This document shows, piece by piece, positions 16,855 to 25,300 of a stretch of DNA of 42,252 nt. Position numbers and translations under genes: made by a program. Under the pieces are notes generated by a model, which saw nothing but the letters and a program-made list of their open reading frames with translations, was not told the origin of the DNA and did not search any database. Where the stretch lies: assembly GCA_035765855.1 (NCBI GenBank), contig DASTWM010000540.1, forward strand, positions 1 through 42,252, given 5' to 3'. Origin of the DNA: DASTWM01 sp035765855. GTDB taxonomy: Bacteria > Chloroflexota > Chloroflexia > Chloroflexales > Roseiflexaceae. Every line of letters begins with the position of its first letter. Positions within the stretch are counted from its first letter, which is position 1.

Positions 16855-17611
16855 GACCATCCAGCCCCGGCAGCAGCACCCGTTCGGTAATGTTGGCCTG
16901 GTCGAGCTTGTCGCGCACCTCGGCTTTCAGCTCCGCCGGAATAATGACCTTGAAAGCGAGTTCGTCATGGTCGTGCAGCCAGCTATCCAGCCGGATGGTG
17001 GCCTGCGACATCAGCGCGAACAGCGCGAATTGATTTACGATCCGGTCGTCAAACGATGGCGGCTCGAAAAAGGCCACAAAAGGCGCTGTGCTGAGGCGTT
17101 CGAACGCTGGCAATGAATCGGAGATGCGACCGAGCATCTCCGCCGTGAAAGCGCTGGCACCCTCATCATGCAGGATGGTCCGAAGCATATCGGGCAGGAA
17201 CTGAATGCTTTGCACGTAATCGACGCACCACACCACCGCAGCTTCGTTCATGAGGGATGGATCGGCGGTGGCGAAGTGCAGCGCGACATACGGCGAGTAG
17301 GTGAAATCCAACAGGCGCGTGGGCAGGCCGTGGTGCTGGGCCAGCGCGAGCCAGTTCCACACAGAGTCGTCAAGCGCGGCGTAGCGGTAGGCGTAGCGGC
17401 GGAAGGCCCGCAGCAAATGCTGCTCCAGTTTCGGGTAGTTCCCGCCCAGCCGCATCAACGAGGTCTGGAGATCGTAGCGCGCCGACGGGAGGCCGCGATA
17501 CACATAATCTGAGCGAAAGCGCTGGAGGTTCTCCTTCCATGCCCCTTTATACAGAACCTCGTTGAGATCATCCCAGGATCGGGTAACAATTGTTTCCATG
17601 CAGGTTTCCAT
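16790..17611 (-). CDS. FRG-domain protein
   Basis: 273 residues from the ATG at 17611. The FRG signature is seen at residues 30-120: SDYVYRGLPSARYDLQTSLMR, WNWLALAQHHGLPTRLLDF and YSPYVALHFAT. FRG proteins are named for the F/Y-R-G motif; their biochemical role is not established, though some occur in defence or phage settings. The upstream in-frame extension to 17755 is not FRG-like. The start could also be the Met four residues later (17599). No strong ribosome site is seen. The 3' end overlaps the NUDIX gene by 65 bp in convergent orientation. Confidence 0.8.
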   Translation of the reverse strand: METCMETIVTRSWDDLNEVLYKGAWKENLQRFRSDYVYRGLPSARYDLQTSLMRLGGNYPKLEQHLLRAFRRYAYRYAALDDSVWNWLALAQHHGLPTRLLDFTYSPYVALHFATADPSLMNEAAVVWCVDYVQSIQFLPDMLRTILHDEGASAFTAEMLGRISDSLPAFERLSTAPFVAFFEPPSFDDRIVNQFALFALMSQATIRLDSWLHDHDELAFKVIIPAELKAEVRDKLDQANITERVLLPGLDGLSAWLARYYRPRAGAQETAAQ

Positions 17612-17753
17612 GATGCACGCATATAACAACCGTTTGCAGTGGGCAAGATGCGTGCCTGCCAAAGGGCAATACCTGAGCATGGAATGCGTTTTTGCCTGAG
17701 CTTTATGCCAAAAAACAACCGGCAATCCATGGATTATCAACAGGCACGGTGAC

Positions 17754-18236
17754 ATGAATCACGTCGATCATGCGCAAACCATTATCGGGCTGATCTCCGA
17801 CACGCACGGCCTGCTGCGCCCCGAAGCAGTCGCGGCGCTGCACGGCGTTGCCCTGATCATCCATGCCGGCGATGTTGGCCGCGCTGATATTCTCGATGAA
17901 CTTCAACGTATCACGCCGACAGTCGCCGTGCGCGGCAATGTGGATCGCGGCGGATGGGCGGCCAGCCTGCCGGAGATGCAGACCGTTGAGGTGGGCGGAT
18001 TCCGCCTGTACATCCTTCATGACATCAAGACGCTCGATATCGATCTGGCGCGCATGGGCTACCATGCGGTGATCTTCGGCCACTCGCACAAGCCGCTCGT
18101 GGAAGAGCGCGGCGGCGTCTTGTTTGTCAATCCCGGCGCTGCCGGACCGCGCCGCTTCAAGCTGCCGGTCACGGTTGGGCGGCTCATGATCGCAGACGGC
18201 AGGCTGCATGCCCAGATTGTGGAGCTTGCGGGGTAG
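17754..18236 (+). CDS. YfcE/MJ0936-type metallophosphoesterase
   Basis: 160-residue calcineurin-like phosphoesterase. Metal-ligand motifs in order: ISDTHG, HAGDVG, VRGNVD, HD in LYILHDIK and FGHSHKP. These are the five blocks of the small YfcE family, which hydrolyse phosphodiesters with two divalent metals in the cytosol. The natural substrate is unknown. ATG 17754 is preceded by GGTGAC; the frame opens with NHVDHAQTIIGLISDTHG. It is a single gene followed by a 10-bp hairpin and then a dispersed palindromic element. Confidence 0.9.
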   Translation: MNHVDHAQTIIGLISDTHGLLRPEAVAALHGVALIIHAGDVGRADILDELQRITPTVAVRGNVDRGGWAASLPEMQTVEVGGFRLYILHDIKTLDIDLARMGYHAVIFGHSHKPLVEERGGVLFVNPGAAGPRRFKLPVTVGRLMIADGRLHAQIVELAG

Positions 18237-18266
18237 CGTGGTGTTACATACTGCGCCATGCAAAGG

Positions 18267-18290
18267 CGGCGGTGATGTTTATCACCGCCG
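18267..18290 (+). terminator. Hairpin after the phosphoesterase gene
   Basis: 10-bp perfect stem CGGCGGTGAT (18267-18276) with ATCACCGCCG (18281-18290), loop GTTT. It lacks a clear T run. It lies 31 nt past the stop. Confidence 0.6.
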
Positions 18291-18295
18291 TCACC

Positions 18296-18347
18296 ACCCT
18301 CATCCTCGGTCCCTCTCCCGATGGGAGAGGGAAGCTGCGCCAGCAGC
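18296..18347. repeat. Dispersed palindromic element, copy A
   Basis: Inner 10-bp perfect stem TCCCTCTCCC (18310-18319) with GGGAGAGGGA (18323-18332) around GAT, and an outer pairing of CACCCT with AGGGTG. A near-identical copy lies at 34100-34160. Both sit between convergent genes, so a two-way terminator role is likely. Confidence 0.75.
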
Positions 18348-18376
18348 AGGGTGAGAGAACTCGAAATTGAACGTAT

Positions 18377-19426
18377 CTACTCAATAACCAGCGCCGTGAC
18401 CATGCCGAACATGCCGTGCTCGCTTTCGGCGTGCGAGAGGATGTGACAGTGGAAAGCCCACACGCCCGGCTCGGTGCAGTCCACAATCACGTCCCAGCGC
18501 TCGCCCGGCGCAACATTGATGGTATCGCACATCCAGGGTTGCGGCTGCGGCCATCCGTCCTTCGCGATCACCAACTGCGGCAAGCCATGCAAGTGCATCG
18601 GGTGGATCATCAGACCTTCGTTCATGTAGCGAATGCGGACCTTCTGGCCCAGCTTAGCCTTGAGCTGTGCGGTCGCCGGGAAGCCCTTGCCGTTGATCGT
18701 GAAGCCGCCGAGCTGGTCGTTCAGGATCAAGGTGTATTCAAGGTCAGCCTTTTCTTCCGGGCGCGGCGTCTTCGGCTCGATAATGAACGCTCCCAGCAGC
18801 CCCTTGCCGACCTGCTTGGTCGAGTTATGATGCGAGTGGTACATGTGCGAGCCGGGATTCCTGGCGACAAACTCATAGGTAAAGCTTGCGCCAGGCTTGA
18901 CCGGATCCTGCGTAATACCCGGCACGCCGTCCATGTTGTTCGGCACCATCACGCCGTGCCAGTGAATGGCGGTGCTCTCCGGCAGGTTGTTGTGCAGAAT
19001 CACGCGCACCTTGTCGCCCTCAGTTACCCGCAGTTCCGGGCCAGGCAGCTGGCCGTTGTACGTCCATGCGTCAAGCTTCTGGCCGGGCGTTACTTCACTC
19101 TTGGTAATTGCGGCAGTTAATTCAAAAACTTTAACGTCACCCTCAATGCGTGGCTCCAGCGGCTGGTTGCCGACGCCTTCGGTTTTCACGCCCTCGACGA
19201 ACTGCTTGATGCCCTTCAGGTGCATCGCGTCCATCGCATCGGCAGTCATGGTTTGTTTGTCACCCGCCTCGCTGGTCGGCATCTCCATGTCCATGGCTGC
19301 GCCCGTAGTCGGCGCGCTGTTCGTGCCGCATGCGGCCAGCAGCCCGCCAATAATCGGGACGCCCGCGCCAAGAGATGCGCCCTTCAGAAAGTTTCGTCGC
19401 GTGATATTCGGCTGTGAAGTTGCCAT
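18377..19426 (-). CDS. Two-domain multicopper oxidase, Tat-exported lipoprotein
   Basis: 349 residues. The N-terminus has a twin-arginine motif (TRRNFLKG) and a lipobox-like LLAACG, so export by Tat and lipid anchoring are inferred. A Met-rich segment follows (MDMEMPTSE..., QTMTADAMDAMHL). All four copper-ligand blocks are present: IHWHG, MYHSHH, HPMHLHG and HCHILSHAESEHGM, giving type 1 and trinuclear type 2/3 sites. Two cupredoxin domains rather than three put it near the two-domain laccase or nitrite-reductase-like group. Likely substrates are cuprous ion or phenols. A promoter (TTAACG-16-TATGAT) lies upstream at 19477-19504. Confidence 0.93.
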   Translation of the reverse strand: MATSQPNITRRNFLKGASLGAGVPIIGGLLAACGTNSAPTTGAAMDMEMPTSEAGDKQTMTADAMDAMHLKGIKQFVEGVKTEGVGNQPLEPRIEGDVKVFELTAAITKSEVTPGQKLDAWTYNGQLPGPELRVTEGDKVRVILHNNLPESTAIHWHGVMVPNNMDGVPGITQDPVKPGASFTYEFVARNPGSHMYHSHHNSTKQVGKGLLGAFIIEPKTPRPEEKADLEYTLILNDQLGGFTINGKGFPATAQLKAKLGQKVRIRYMNEGLMIHPMHLHGLPQLVIAKDGWPQPQPWMCDTINVAPGERWDVIVDCTEPGVWAFHCHILSHAESEHGMFGMVTALVIE

Positions 19427-19476
19427 TATGTATGTCCAATCCTTTACAAAAAGTCTACGTCCTCGAATACGTTGTT

Positions 19477-19504
19477 ATCATAGCAGGAGCAACACGACCG
19501 TTAA
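19477..19504 (-). promoter_or_regulatory. Candidate promoter of the multicopper oxidase gene
   Basis: On the minus strand TTAACG (19499-19504) and TATGAT (19477-19482) are separated by 16 bp, about 50 nt before the ATG. No copper-box palindrome was recognised. Confidence 0.4.
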
Positions 19505-19636
19505 GTTAATGTGTAACAACTTTCGGTTATGGAGTGACAACTATGTGCCGAATGGGCAAGGTGGACGAATGTGGCATCAGGCATGGGGGCAGAGCGGCGA
19601 CGATTGAGGTAACTGGCGTGGAGTAACACGCGAGAA

Positions 19637-19673
19637 ATACCCGCGCCCGAGGGGATGCCTCGGGCGCGGGTAT
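19637..19673 (-). terminator. Strong 16-bp terminator of the secreted repeat-protein gene
   Basis: Perfect 16-bp arms at 19637-19652 and 19658-19673 with loop GGATG. On the minus strand the stem is followed by TTTCT. It lies 21 nt past the stop of the gene ending at 19695. Confidence 0.85.
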
Positions 19674-19694
19674 CAGGTAAACTAACGATGTGAA

Positions 19695-21452
19695 CTAACG
19701 AGCGTTGGTCTCCAGGCTTGCTACGCCCAGCAAGCCAAGTTGCACCTGGTAGGGCGTGCCGCTCAGTTCGGGATGCAGCTCCAGGCGTGCCCGTTCAAAA
19801 TATTGCACCTGGTGGCCGTTTTCGACGACGAGCTCGCCAATTGGCAGGCCGAAGATCGCCAGGCCGCCGCGATTCGACCAGTAGCTGCGGAATGGAGCCG
19901 CGATCAGGTGACCAGTCCCTGCGAAGTACCATGCGCTATCAGTCGGGTTCGTGGGCGCTTGAGCGATTGGCGGCTGCCGGTAGCCTAACTCCACGGCCAG
20001 CAAACCAAGCTGAACCTGGTACGGCGTGCCAGCCAACTCAGGATGGTATTCCAGCCGCGCTCGCTCGAAGTACTGCACAATAATGCCATTCGTTTCGGTA
20101 ACGGGCGGCGTGATGGGGAACCCGAAGATCGCCAAACCGCCACGCCCGTTCCAGTAGGTCTTGAAGCGCGTGTCAATCCGCTCAAGCGGCAAGCGCACCA
20201 CGACCACCGTCGGAGTCATGCTGGTTGTCGGCGTCAGGCTATTCGTCGAGGTGATCGGTTGTGTTGGCGTGGTGGGCGTGGTTCCATCCGTATTCAGCGG
20301 CACAACGATGACAATCGGGGCCAGAGCGACTTCCTGCGTGCCACCGGTACCGCCGTAGATCAGCTTAAAGCTCGCGTTAAACGTGACGTTCACGACGCTC
20401 ACCGGTTTAACCTTGAACTTGATCTTGACCTTGATTTTGCCGTTATGCCTGATCTTGTTGTTTTGTCCCAGCCCGATGATTACCTGGTTGCCATCAACGC
20501 TGCTGACAAAACCAACATTCTCAAGAAAGCTTACATCAGCAAGGTCGAACAATTGCTCGAATGTGGCGCGGTCAATCACCAGAAAGACACCGCGCGCGTC
20601 ACCGCCAGTGTTCGCAATCGTGACGTTGATATTGACAAACGTGACACCATTCACATGTTCAATGTCATGTTCGACATCAGAGTCGCCGACATTGATGACC
20701 GGCTCCGGCTCGGTATCGTCTTGCTTCTGGCCCTCCACATGCACCATGACGTTGTCAATCGCGGCGATACCAGCCGTCACTTGCATGCGCAGTTGGTTGA
20801 GGGCGAAAGCCGCAGGCAGATCGACATTGATGGTCGTTGATTGTCCCGCGCAACGCAGCCGAATCTGGACATTCCCTGAAGTGCTGCCATCCTGCGCGCC
20901 CAGACGAATCCGTCCATCGAGTTGGATGCGCGTGCCGGGCGCGCATGTCAGTCCGACTGGCGCGCCGTCGCGGGTGATTTGGCCGTTAGCGGCGATGCTG
21001 AAAAACTCGAAAAACGTATCGCTATTGAGCAGTCCGAATGCGGCGTTGGTGGAAGCTGTTCCATTGGTGATTACATCAGCTTTGATGCGCAGATTGCGCG
21101 CCTCGCCGTTGCTTACACTCGTAAGATCATTGGGGAAATTACGCCAGCGCAGGAGCGCGGTAGCAGGCCCGGTGGTGCTATCGAGCACGAGCGCCTTATC
21201 GCCCTGCACTGCCGCTACGGCAACCGCTCCGCTCATGCTCTCGACACGCGGAACAACGGTACCCACTTCCGTTTTCAGTGGGCTACTCACTGGGCCAATG
21301 GGCGCTGCATTGAAATTGGCACGAAACAGCGTCATCTGCTGCTCTTCAGCAAACGCTTGCGCAGAGAAGCCGGGGAGCAAGGATGCACAGACGACGGCCA
21401 GAGTCACGGTGAGCATGGATAGGCGGGTGATGAATGAACGTAGTGTTGACAT
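19695..21452 (-). CDS. Secreted protein with two C-terminal YW-RGGLAIFG/YFERARLE repeats
   Basis: 585 residues. A Sec signal peptide (about 1-35, ending SAQAFA) is followed by a beta-rich region (about 40-230), a central segment (about 250-385; NVTIANTGGDARGVFLVI) and a Thr/Pro linker near 390-420. The C-terminus holds two about 60-residue repeats: FKTYWNGRGGLAIFGFPI ... VQYFERARLEYHPELAGTPY and FRSYWSNRGGLAIFGLPI ... VQYFERARLELHPELSGTPY. From memory, such repeats are common at the ends of secreted Chloroflexota proteins. AGGGAGG at 21458-21464 gives a perfect ribosome site. Surface or cell-wall attachment is a guess. Confidence 0.8.
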   Translation of the reverse strand: MSTLRSFITRLSMLTVTLAVVCASLLPGFSAQAFAEEQQMTLFRANFNAAPIGPVSSPLKTEVGTVVPRVESMSGAVAVAAVQGDKALVLDSTTGPATALLRWRNFPNDLTSVSNGEARNLRIKADVITNGTASTNAAFGLLNSDTFFEFFSIAANGQITRDGAPVGLTCAPGTRIQLDGRIRLGAQDGSTSGNVQIRLRCAGQSTTINVDLPAAFALNQLRMQVTAGIAAIDNVMVHVEGQKQDDTEPEPVINVGDSDVEHDIEHVNGVTFVNINVTIANTGGDARGVFLVIDRATFEQLFDLADVSFLENVGFVSSVDGNQVIIGLGQNNKIRHNGKIKVKIKFKVKPVSVVNVTFNASFKLIYGGTGGTQEVALAPIVIVVPLNTDGTTPTTPTQPITSTNSLTPTTSMTPTVVVVRLPLERIDTRFKTYWNGRGGLAIFGFPITPPVTETNGIIVQYFERARLEYHPELAGTPYQVQLGLLAVELGYRQPPIAQAPTNPTDSAWYFAGTGHLIAAPFRSYWSNRGGLAIFGLPIGELVVENGHQVQYFERARLELHPELSGTPYQVQLGLLGVASLETNAR

Positions 21453-21631
21453 GAAACCTCCCTTGGTTGGTACAAGATGGCCGACCCATAAGCGCTATTT
21501 TAACATTCATCATGATTGCTTCGGCTTTCGTTGGTCGAAACTACGGAGCGATTCGGACTCTAAATTGCTACTCGTTCGAAACAAAAGCATGAAAGGCGGC
21601 AGATTGTGTGGCATGCATGCTCAACTGGGCC

Positions 21632-21660
21632 TTGACAGGTACAACTCCTTTTATTATGAT
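21632..21660 (+). promoter_or_regulatory. Consensus promoter of the tetR gene
   Basis: TTGACA (21632-21637), 17-bp spacer, TATGAT (21655-21660). Transcription would start near 21667, inside the adjoining operator. Confidence 0.75.
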
Positions 21661-21672
21661 GAATATTGTTCA
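21660..21672. promoter_or_regulatory. TetR operator O1 (autoregulation)
   Basis: TGAATATTGTTCA, matching TGAAT-n3-ATTCA with one mismatch. It overlaps the last base of the -10 box and the expected start site, so binding would block the tetR promoter. Confidence 0.65.
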
Positions 21673-21695
21673 GTTATGATAGTGTGAGTGAGGCC

Positions 21696-22265
21696 ATGGC
21701 ACGCACCGCAGACCCCAACCGCCGCGCGGACATTCTGCAGGCCGCCCGCGAAACATTTCAGGAGCGCGGCTACACGCGCGCCCGCATCGCCGATGTTGCG
21801 GCGCGGGCCGGGGTTGCGCCCGGCACAATCTACCTGTACTTCGCATCGAAAGAAGCGATGGTACTTGCGCTGGCCGAGCAGTTTTTCGCCAACATGGCCG
21901 ACGCCACGCTACCCAAAATTGATCAGCCGGACAGCATGGCGGCGATCAACGATGCCGTTCATGCCGGGCTGACCTACGCCGCCCAGGAGCGCGATCTGCT
22001 CAAGTTTACGTTTCTCGACGCAGGTTTCAATGCCACGAAGCCAGCGCCGGCCCAGCTAGCATTTCGCGATGAACTGGCGCATCATCTTTCCCGGCGCATG
22101 GACGAAGGGACATGGCGGCGTTACGATCCGGCCATCCTGTCGGATCTTATCATCGGCATGATGGTGCGCGCCGTGGAGGCAGGCGTGCTCCAGAACCACG
22201 ACCTCAAGCGCTACGAACAAACGATCACTGCATTGCTCTGCCACACGCTGCTGCCGCACGCGTAA
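21696..22265 (+). CDS. TetR-family repressor of the adjacent P450
   Basis: 189 residues from ATG 21696, with GAGG upstream. The N-terminal helix-turn-helix domain is clear: RRADILQAARETFQERGYTRARIADVAARAGVAPGTIYLYFASKE in pieces (residues about 9-53). The C-terminal ligand domain has no recognised ligand signature. It lies 119 nt upstream of the CYP102-like gene on the same strand. Bacillus CYP102A1 has the same arrangement with BM3R1, a TetR repressor released by fatty acids. Three copies of TGAAT-n3-ATTCA, one at its own promoter and two at the P450 promoter, are the probable binding sites. Confidence 0.92.
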   Translation: MARTADPNRRADILQAARETFQERGYTRARIADVAARAGVAPGTIYLYFASKEAMVLALAEQFFANMADATLPKIDQPDSMAAINDAVHAGLTYAAQERDLLKFTFLDAGFNATKPAPAQLAFRDELAHHLSRRMDEGTWRRYDPAILSDLIIGMMVRAVEAGVLQNHDLKRYEQTITALLCHTLLPHA

Positions 22266-22320
22266 AAACTTCCAGGTTTATTCACCGCGCACCAATATTT
22301 CATCATGTCCAATTACATGC

Positions 22321-22349
22321 TTGCAGTCTGAATAACATTCAGTTATAAT
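22321..22349 (+). promoter_or_regulatory. Promoter of the P450 gene
   Basis: TTGCAG (22321-22326), 17-bp spacer, perfect TATAAT (22344-22349). The spacer is occupied by one operator and the start region by another. Confidence 0.75.
22328..22342. promoter_or_regulatory. TetR operator O2 in the promoter spacer
   Basis: CTGAATAACATTCAG: perfect 6-bp arms around AAC, lying between the -35 and -10 boxes. Confidence 0.7.
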
Positions 22350-22366
22350 AATGAATATTATTCATT
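22350..22366. promoter_or_regulatory. TetR operator O3 over the start site
   Basis: AATGAATATTATTCATT: perfect 7-bp arms around ATT, beginning right after the -10 box. It shares the TGAAT-n3-ATTCA core with O1 and O2; O2 and O3 core centres are 23 bp apart. Confidence 0.7.
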
Positions 22367-22384
22367 CACTTAAGGTGATTAGCA

Positions 22385-25300
22385 ATGAGCACACCCACAA
22401 CCGAGCATGCGCTGCCGCAGCCCACTCCATCGCGGTTTGTCGGTAATCTGTTCGATATTGACAAAAAAGCGCCGGTGCAGAGCCTCATGGCGCTGGCCCG
22501 TGAATACGGCCCGATCTTCAGCCTGCAACTTCCCGGTCGCCGAGCGCTGCTCGTCTCCGGCCATGAACTGGTCAACGAGCTGTGCGACGAGCAGCGCTTC
22601 GACAAACTGGTGCATGCGCCGCTGCGTAACGTGCGGGCCTTCACCGGCGACGGGCTGTTCACCGCATCGACGCACGAGCCGAACTGGCGCAAGGCTCACA
22701 ACATTTTGCTGCCGAATTTCGGCATGCGCGCCATGCAGGGCTACATGCCGGCCATGATTGACCTGGCCGAGCAGCTTGTGCAGAAGTGGGAGCGCCTGAA
22801 TCCGGACGAAGTCATCAACGTGCCGGACGACATGACGCGCCTGACGCTCGATACGATTGGCCTGTGCGGCTTCGATTATCGCTTCAACTCGTTCTACCGT
22901 GAGGAGTCGCACCCGTTCATCCAGGCCATGGTGCGCGCACTCGGCGAGTCGATGAGCCGCACGAACCGCCTGCCAGCGCAGGACAAGCTCATGGTCCGCG
23001 CGCATCGGCAGTACGCCCGCGATATTGCCTTCATGAATCGCACGGTTGACACGATCATTCAGGAGCGCAAGCGCAGCGGTGACACGTCAAAGCAAGACCT
23101 CTTGAGCTACATGCTGTCCGGCGTGGACAAGCAGACCGGCGAAGGGCTGGACGACGTCAACATTCGCTATCAGATTATTACGTTCCTGATCGCCGGGCAT
23201 GAAACGACCAGCGGCCTGCTTTCGTTCGCACTGTACTTTTTGCTGAAGAATCCCGACGTGCTCCAGAAGGCGTATGCGGAAGTCGATCGCGTGCTCGGCG
23301 CGGACGTGAACACGAAGCCGACCTACGCGCAGGTGCATCGCCTGACCTATGTGCAGCAGATTTTGAAGGAGGCGCTGCGCCTGTGGCCGACCGCGCCGGC
23401 GTTCGCCGTGTATCCCTACGAAGACACGACACTCGGCGGCAAGTATCAGCTTGCGGCGGGCGATGCGGTCCAGGTGCTCATTCCGATGCTGCACCGCGAC
23501 CGGTCGGTGTGGGGCGATGATGCCGAAGCATTCAACCCCGACCGCTTCAGCCCGGAACGCGAGCGCGCCATTCCCGCCAACGCCTACAAGCCGTTCGGCA
23601 ACGGCCAGCGCGCATGCATTGGCCGCCAGTTCGCGCTCCAGGAAGCGACGCTGGTGCTCGGCATGATCTTGCAGCGCTTCGAGTTGATTGATTACGCGAA
23701 CTACCAGTTGGAGGTCAAGGAGACGCTGACGCTCAAGCCGCACGACTTCACCATGAAAGTCCGCCCGCGCACGCAGCGCACAATTATAGCCACCGATATC
23801 ACAGAGATCACAGAGAAATTATTCGACCGCAACACAGCCTCTGTGCCCTCTGTGTCCTCTGTGGCAAATCACCAGACGCCGCTGCTGGTGCTGTACGGCT
23901 CGAACCTCGGCACGGCGGAGGGCGTGGCGCAGGAGATCGCCGACGGCGCGACGGCGCGCGGCTTCGCGACAACGATTGCGCCGCTGGATGAGCATGTGGG
24001 CAATCTGCCGACCGAGGGCGCGGTGCTAATCATCTCAGCTTCGTACAACGGGCTGCCGTCCGATAACGCCGTGGCGTTCTGCCGCTGGCTGCAAAGCGGC
24101 CAACTCGCGCCGGACGCGCTGAAACATGTGCGCTACGCCGTGTTCGGCTGCGGCGACCGCAACTGGGCCGCAACCTTCCAGGCCGTGCCGACGCTGATTG
24201 ACGAGCAGTTGGCCGCGCATGGCGCGCAGCGCATCTACGCGCGCGGCGAGGGCGACGCTGCTGACGATTTCGATGGGCAGTTCCGCGCGTGGGCCGAGCC
24301 GCTGTGGGGCGGGCTGGCGCATGCGTTCAACCTTGAATCTGGCATGGCCGAGATCGCGCCGCAAACGAGCATGTATGAAGTCGAACTTGTGACGAATCAG
24401 GCCAGCAATCCGTTCGTGGCGGCGTATGGCGCGCAGTCCATGACCGTGCTGGCGAACCGCGAGCTACAAACGACCGAAGGGCTGAACTGCTCAGATCGCT
24501 CGACTCGCCACATCGAACTGGCGCTGCCGGAGGGCATGCGCTACCAGACCGGCGACCATCTGGGCGTGCTGCCGCGCAACAATGCCGACATGGTGCGGCG
24601 TGTGCTGGCGCGCTTCCGGCTCGACGGCGACGCGCAGGTGATCATTCGGCGCAACGGCGCGGGCAAGTCGCACCTGCCGCTCAACCAGCCAGTCCAACTT
24701 GTTGACCTGCTTTCAGATTATGTCGAGCTACAGGACACCGCCACCCGCGCGCAGCTTGCGAAGCTGGCCGAACACACCGAGTGTCCGCCGCACAAGCTGC
24801 AACTATTGGCGATGGCCGATGAAAGCACCTACCGCAGCGCCGTGTTCGACAGGCACATCGCGCTGCTCGACCTGCTGGAGCGCTACCCGGCCTGCGAATT
24901 GCCGTTCAACGCCTTTTTGGAAATGCTGCCGCCGCTGCGCCCGCGCTACTACTCGATCTCGTCGTCGCCGATGCTGCACGCGCACGACGCAAGCATCACG
25001 GTCGGCGTAGTGGACGCGCCAGCGCGCTCGGGCAGCGGCGCGTACAAGGGTGTAGCCTCGAACTTCCTGGCGCAGCAACCGCAGGGCAGCGCCGTGTACG
25101 GATTCATTCGCTCGCCGAACGTGCCGTTCCGCCCGCCGACGGACACCCGCACACCCATGATCATGGTCGGGCCCGGAACCGGGCTGGCACCATTCCGGGG
25201 CTTCTTGCAGGAACGCGCGGTGCTCAAGGCGCAAGGCGCGGAGGTTGGGCCGTCGCTGCTGTTCTTTGGTTGCCGCCATCCGCAACAGGATTTCATCTAC

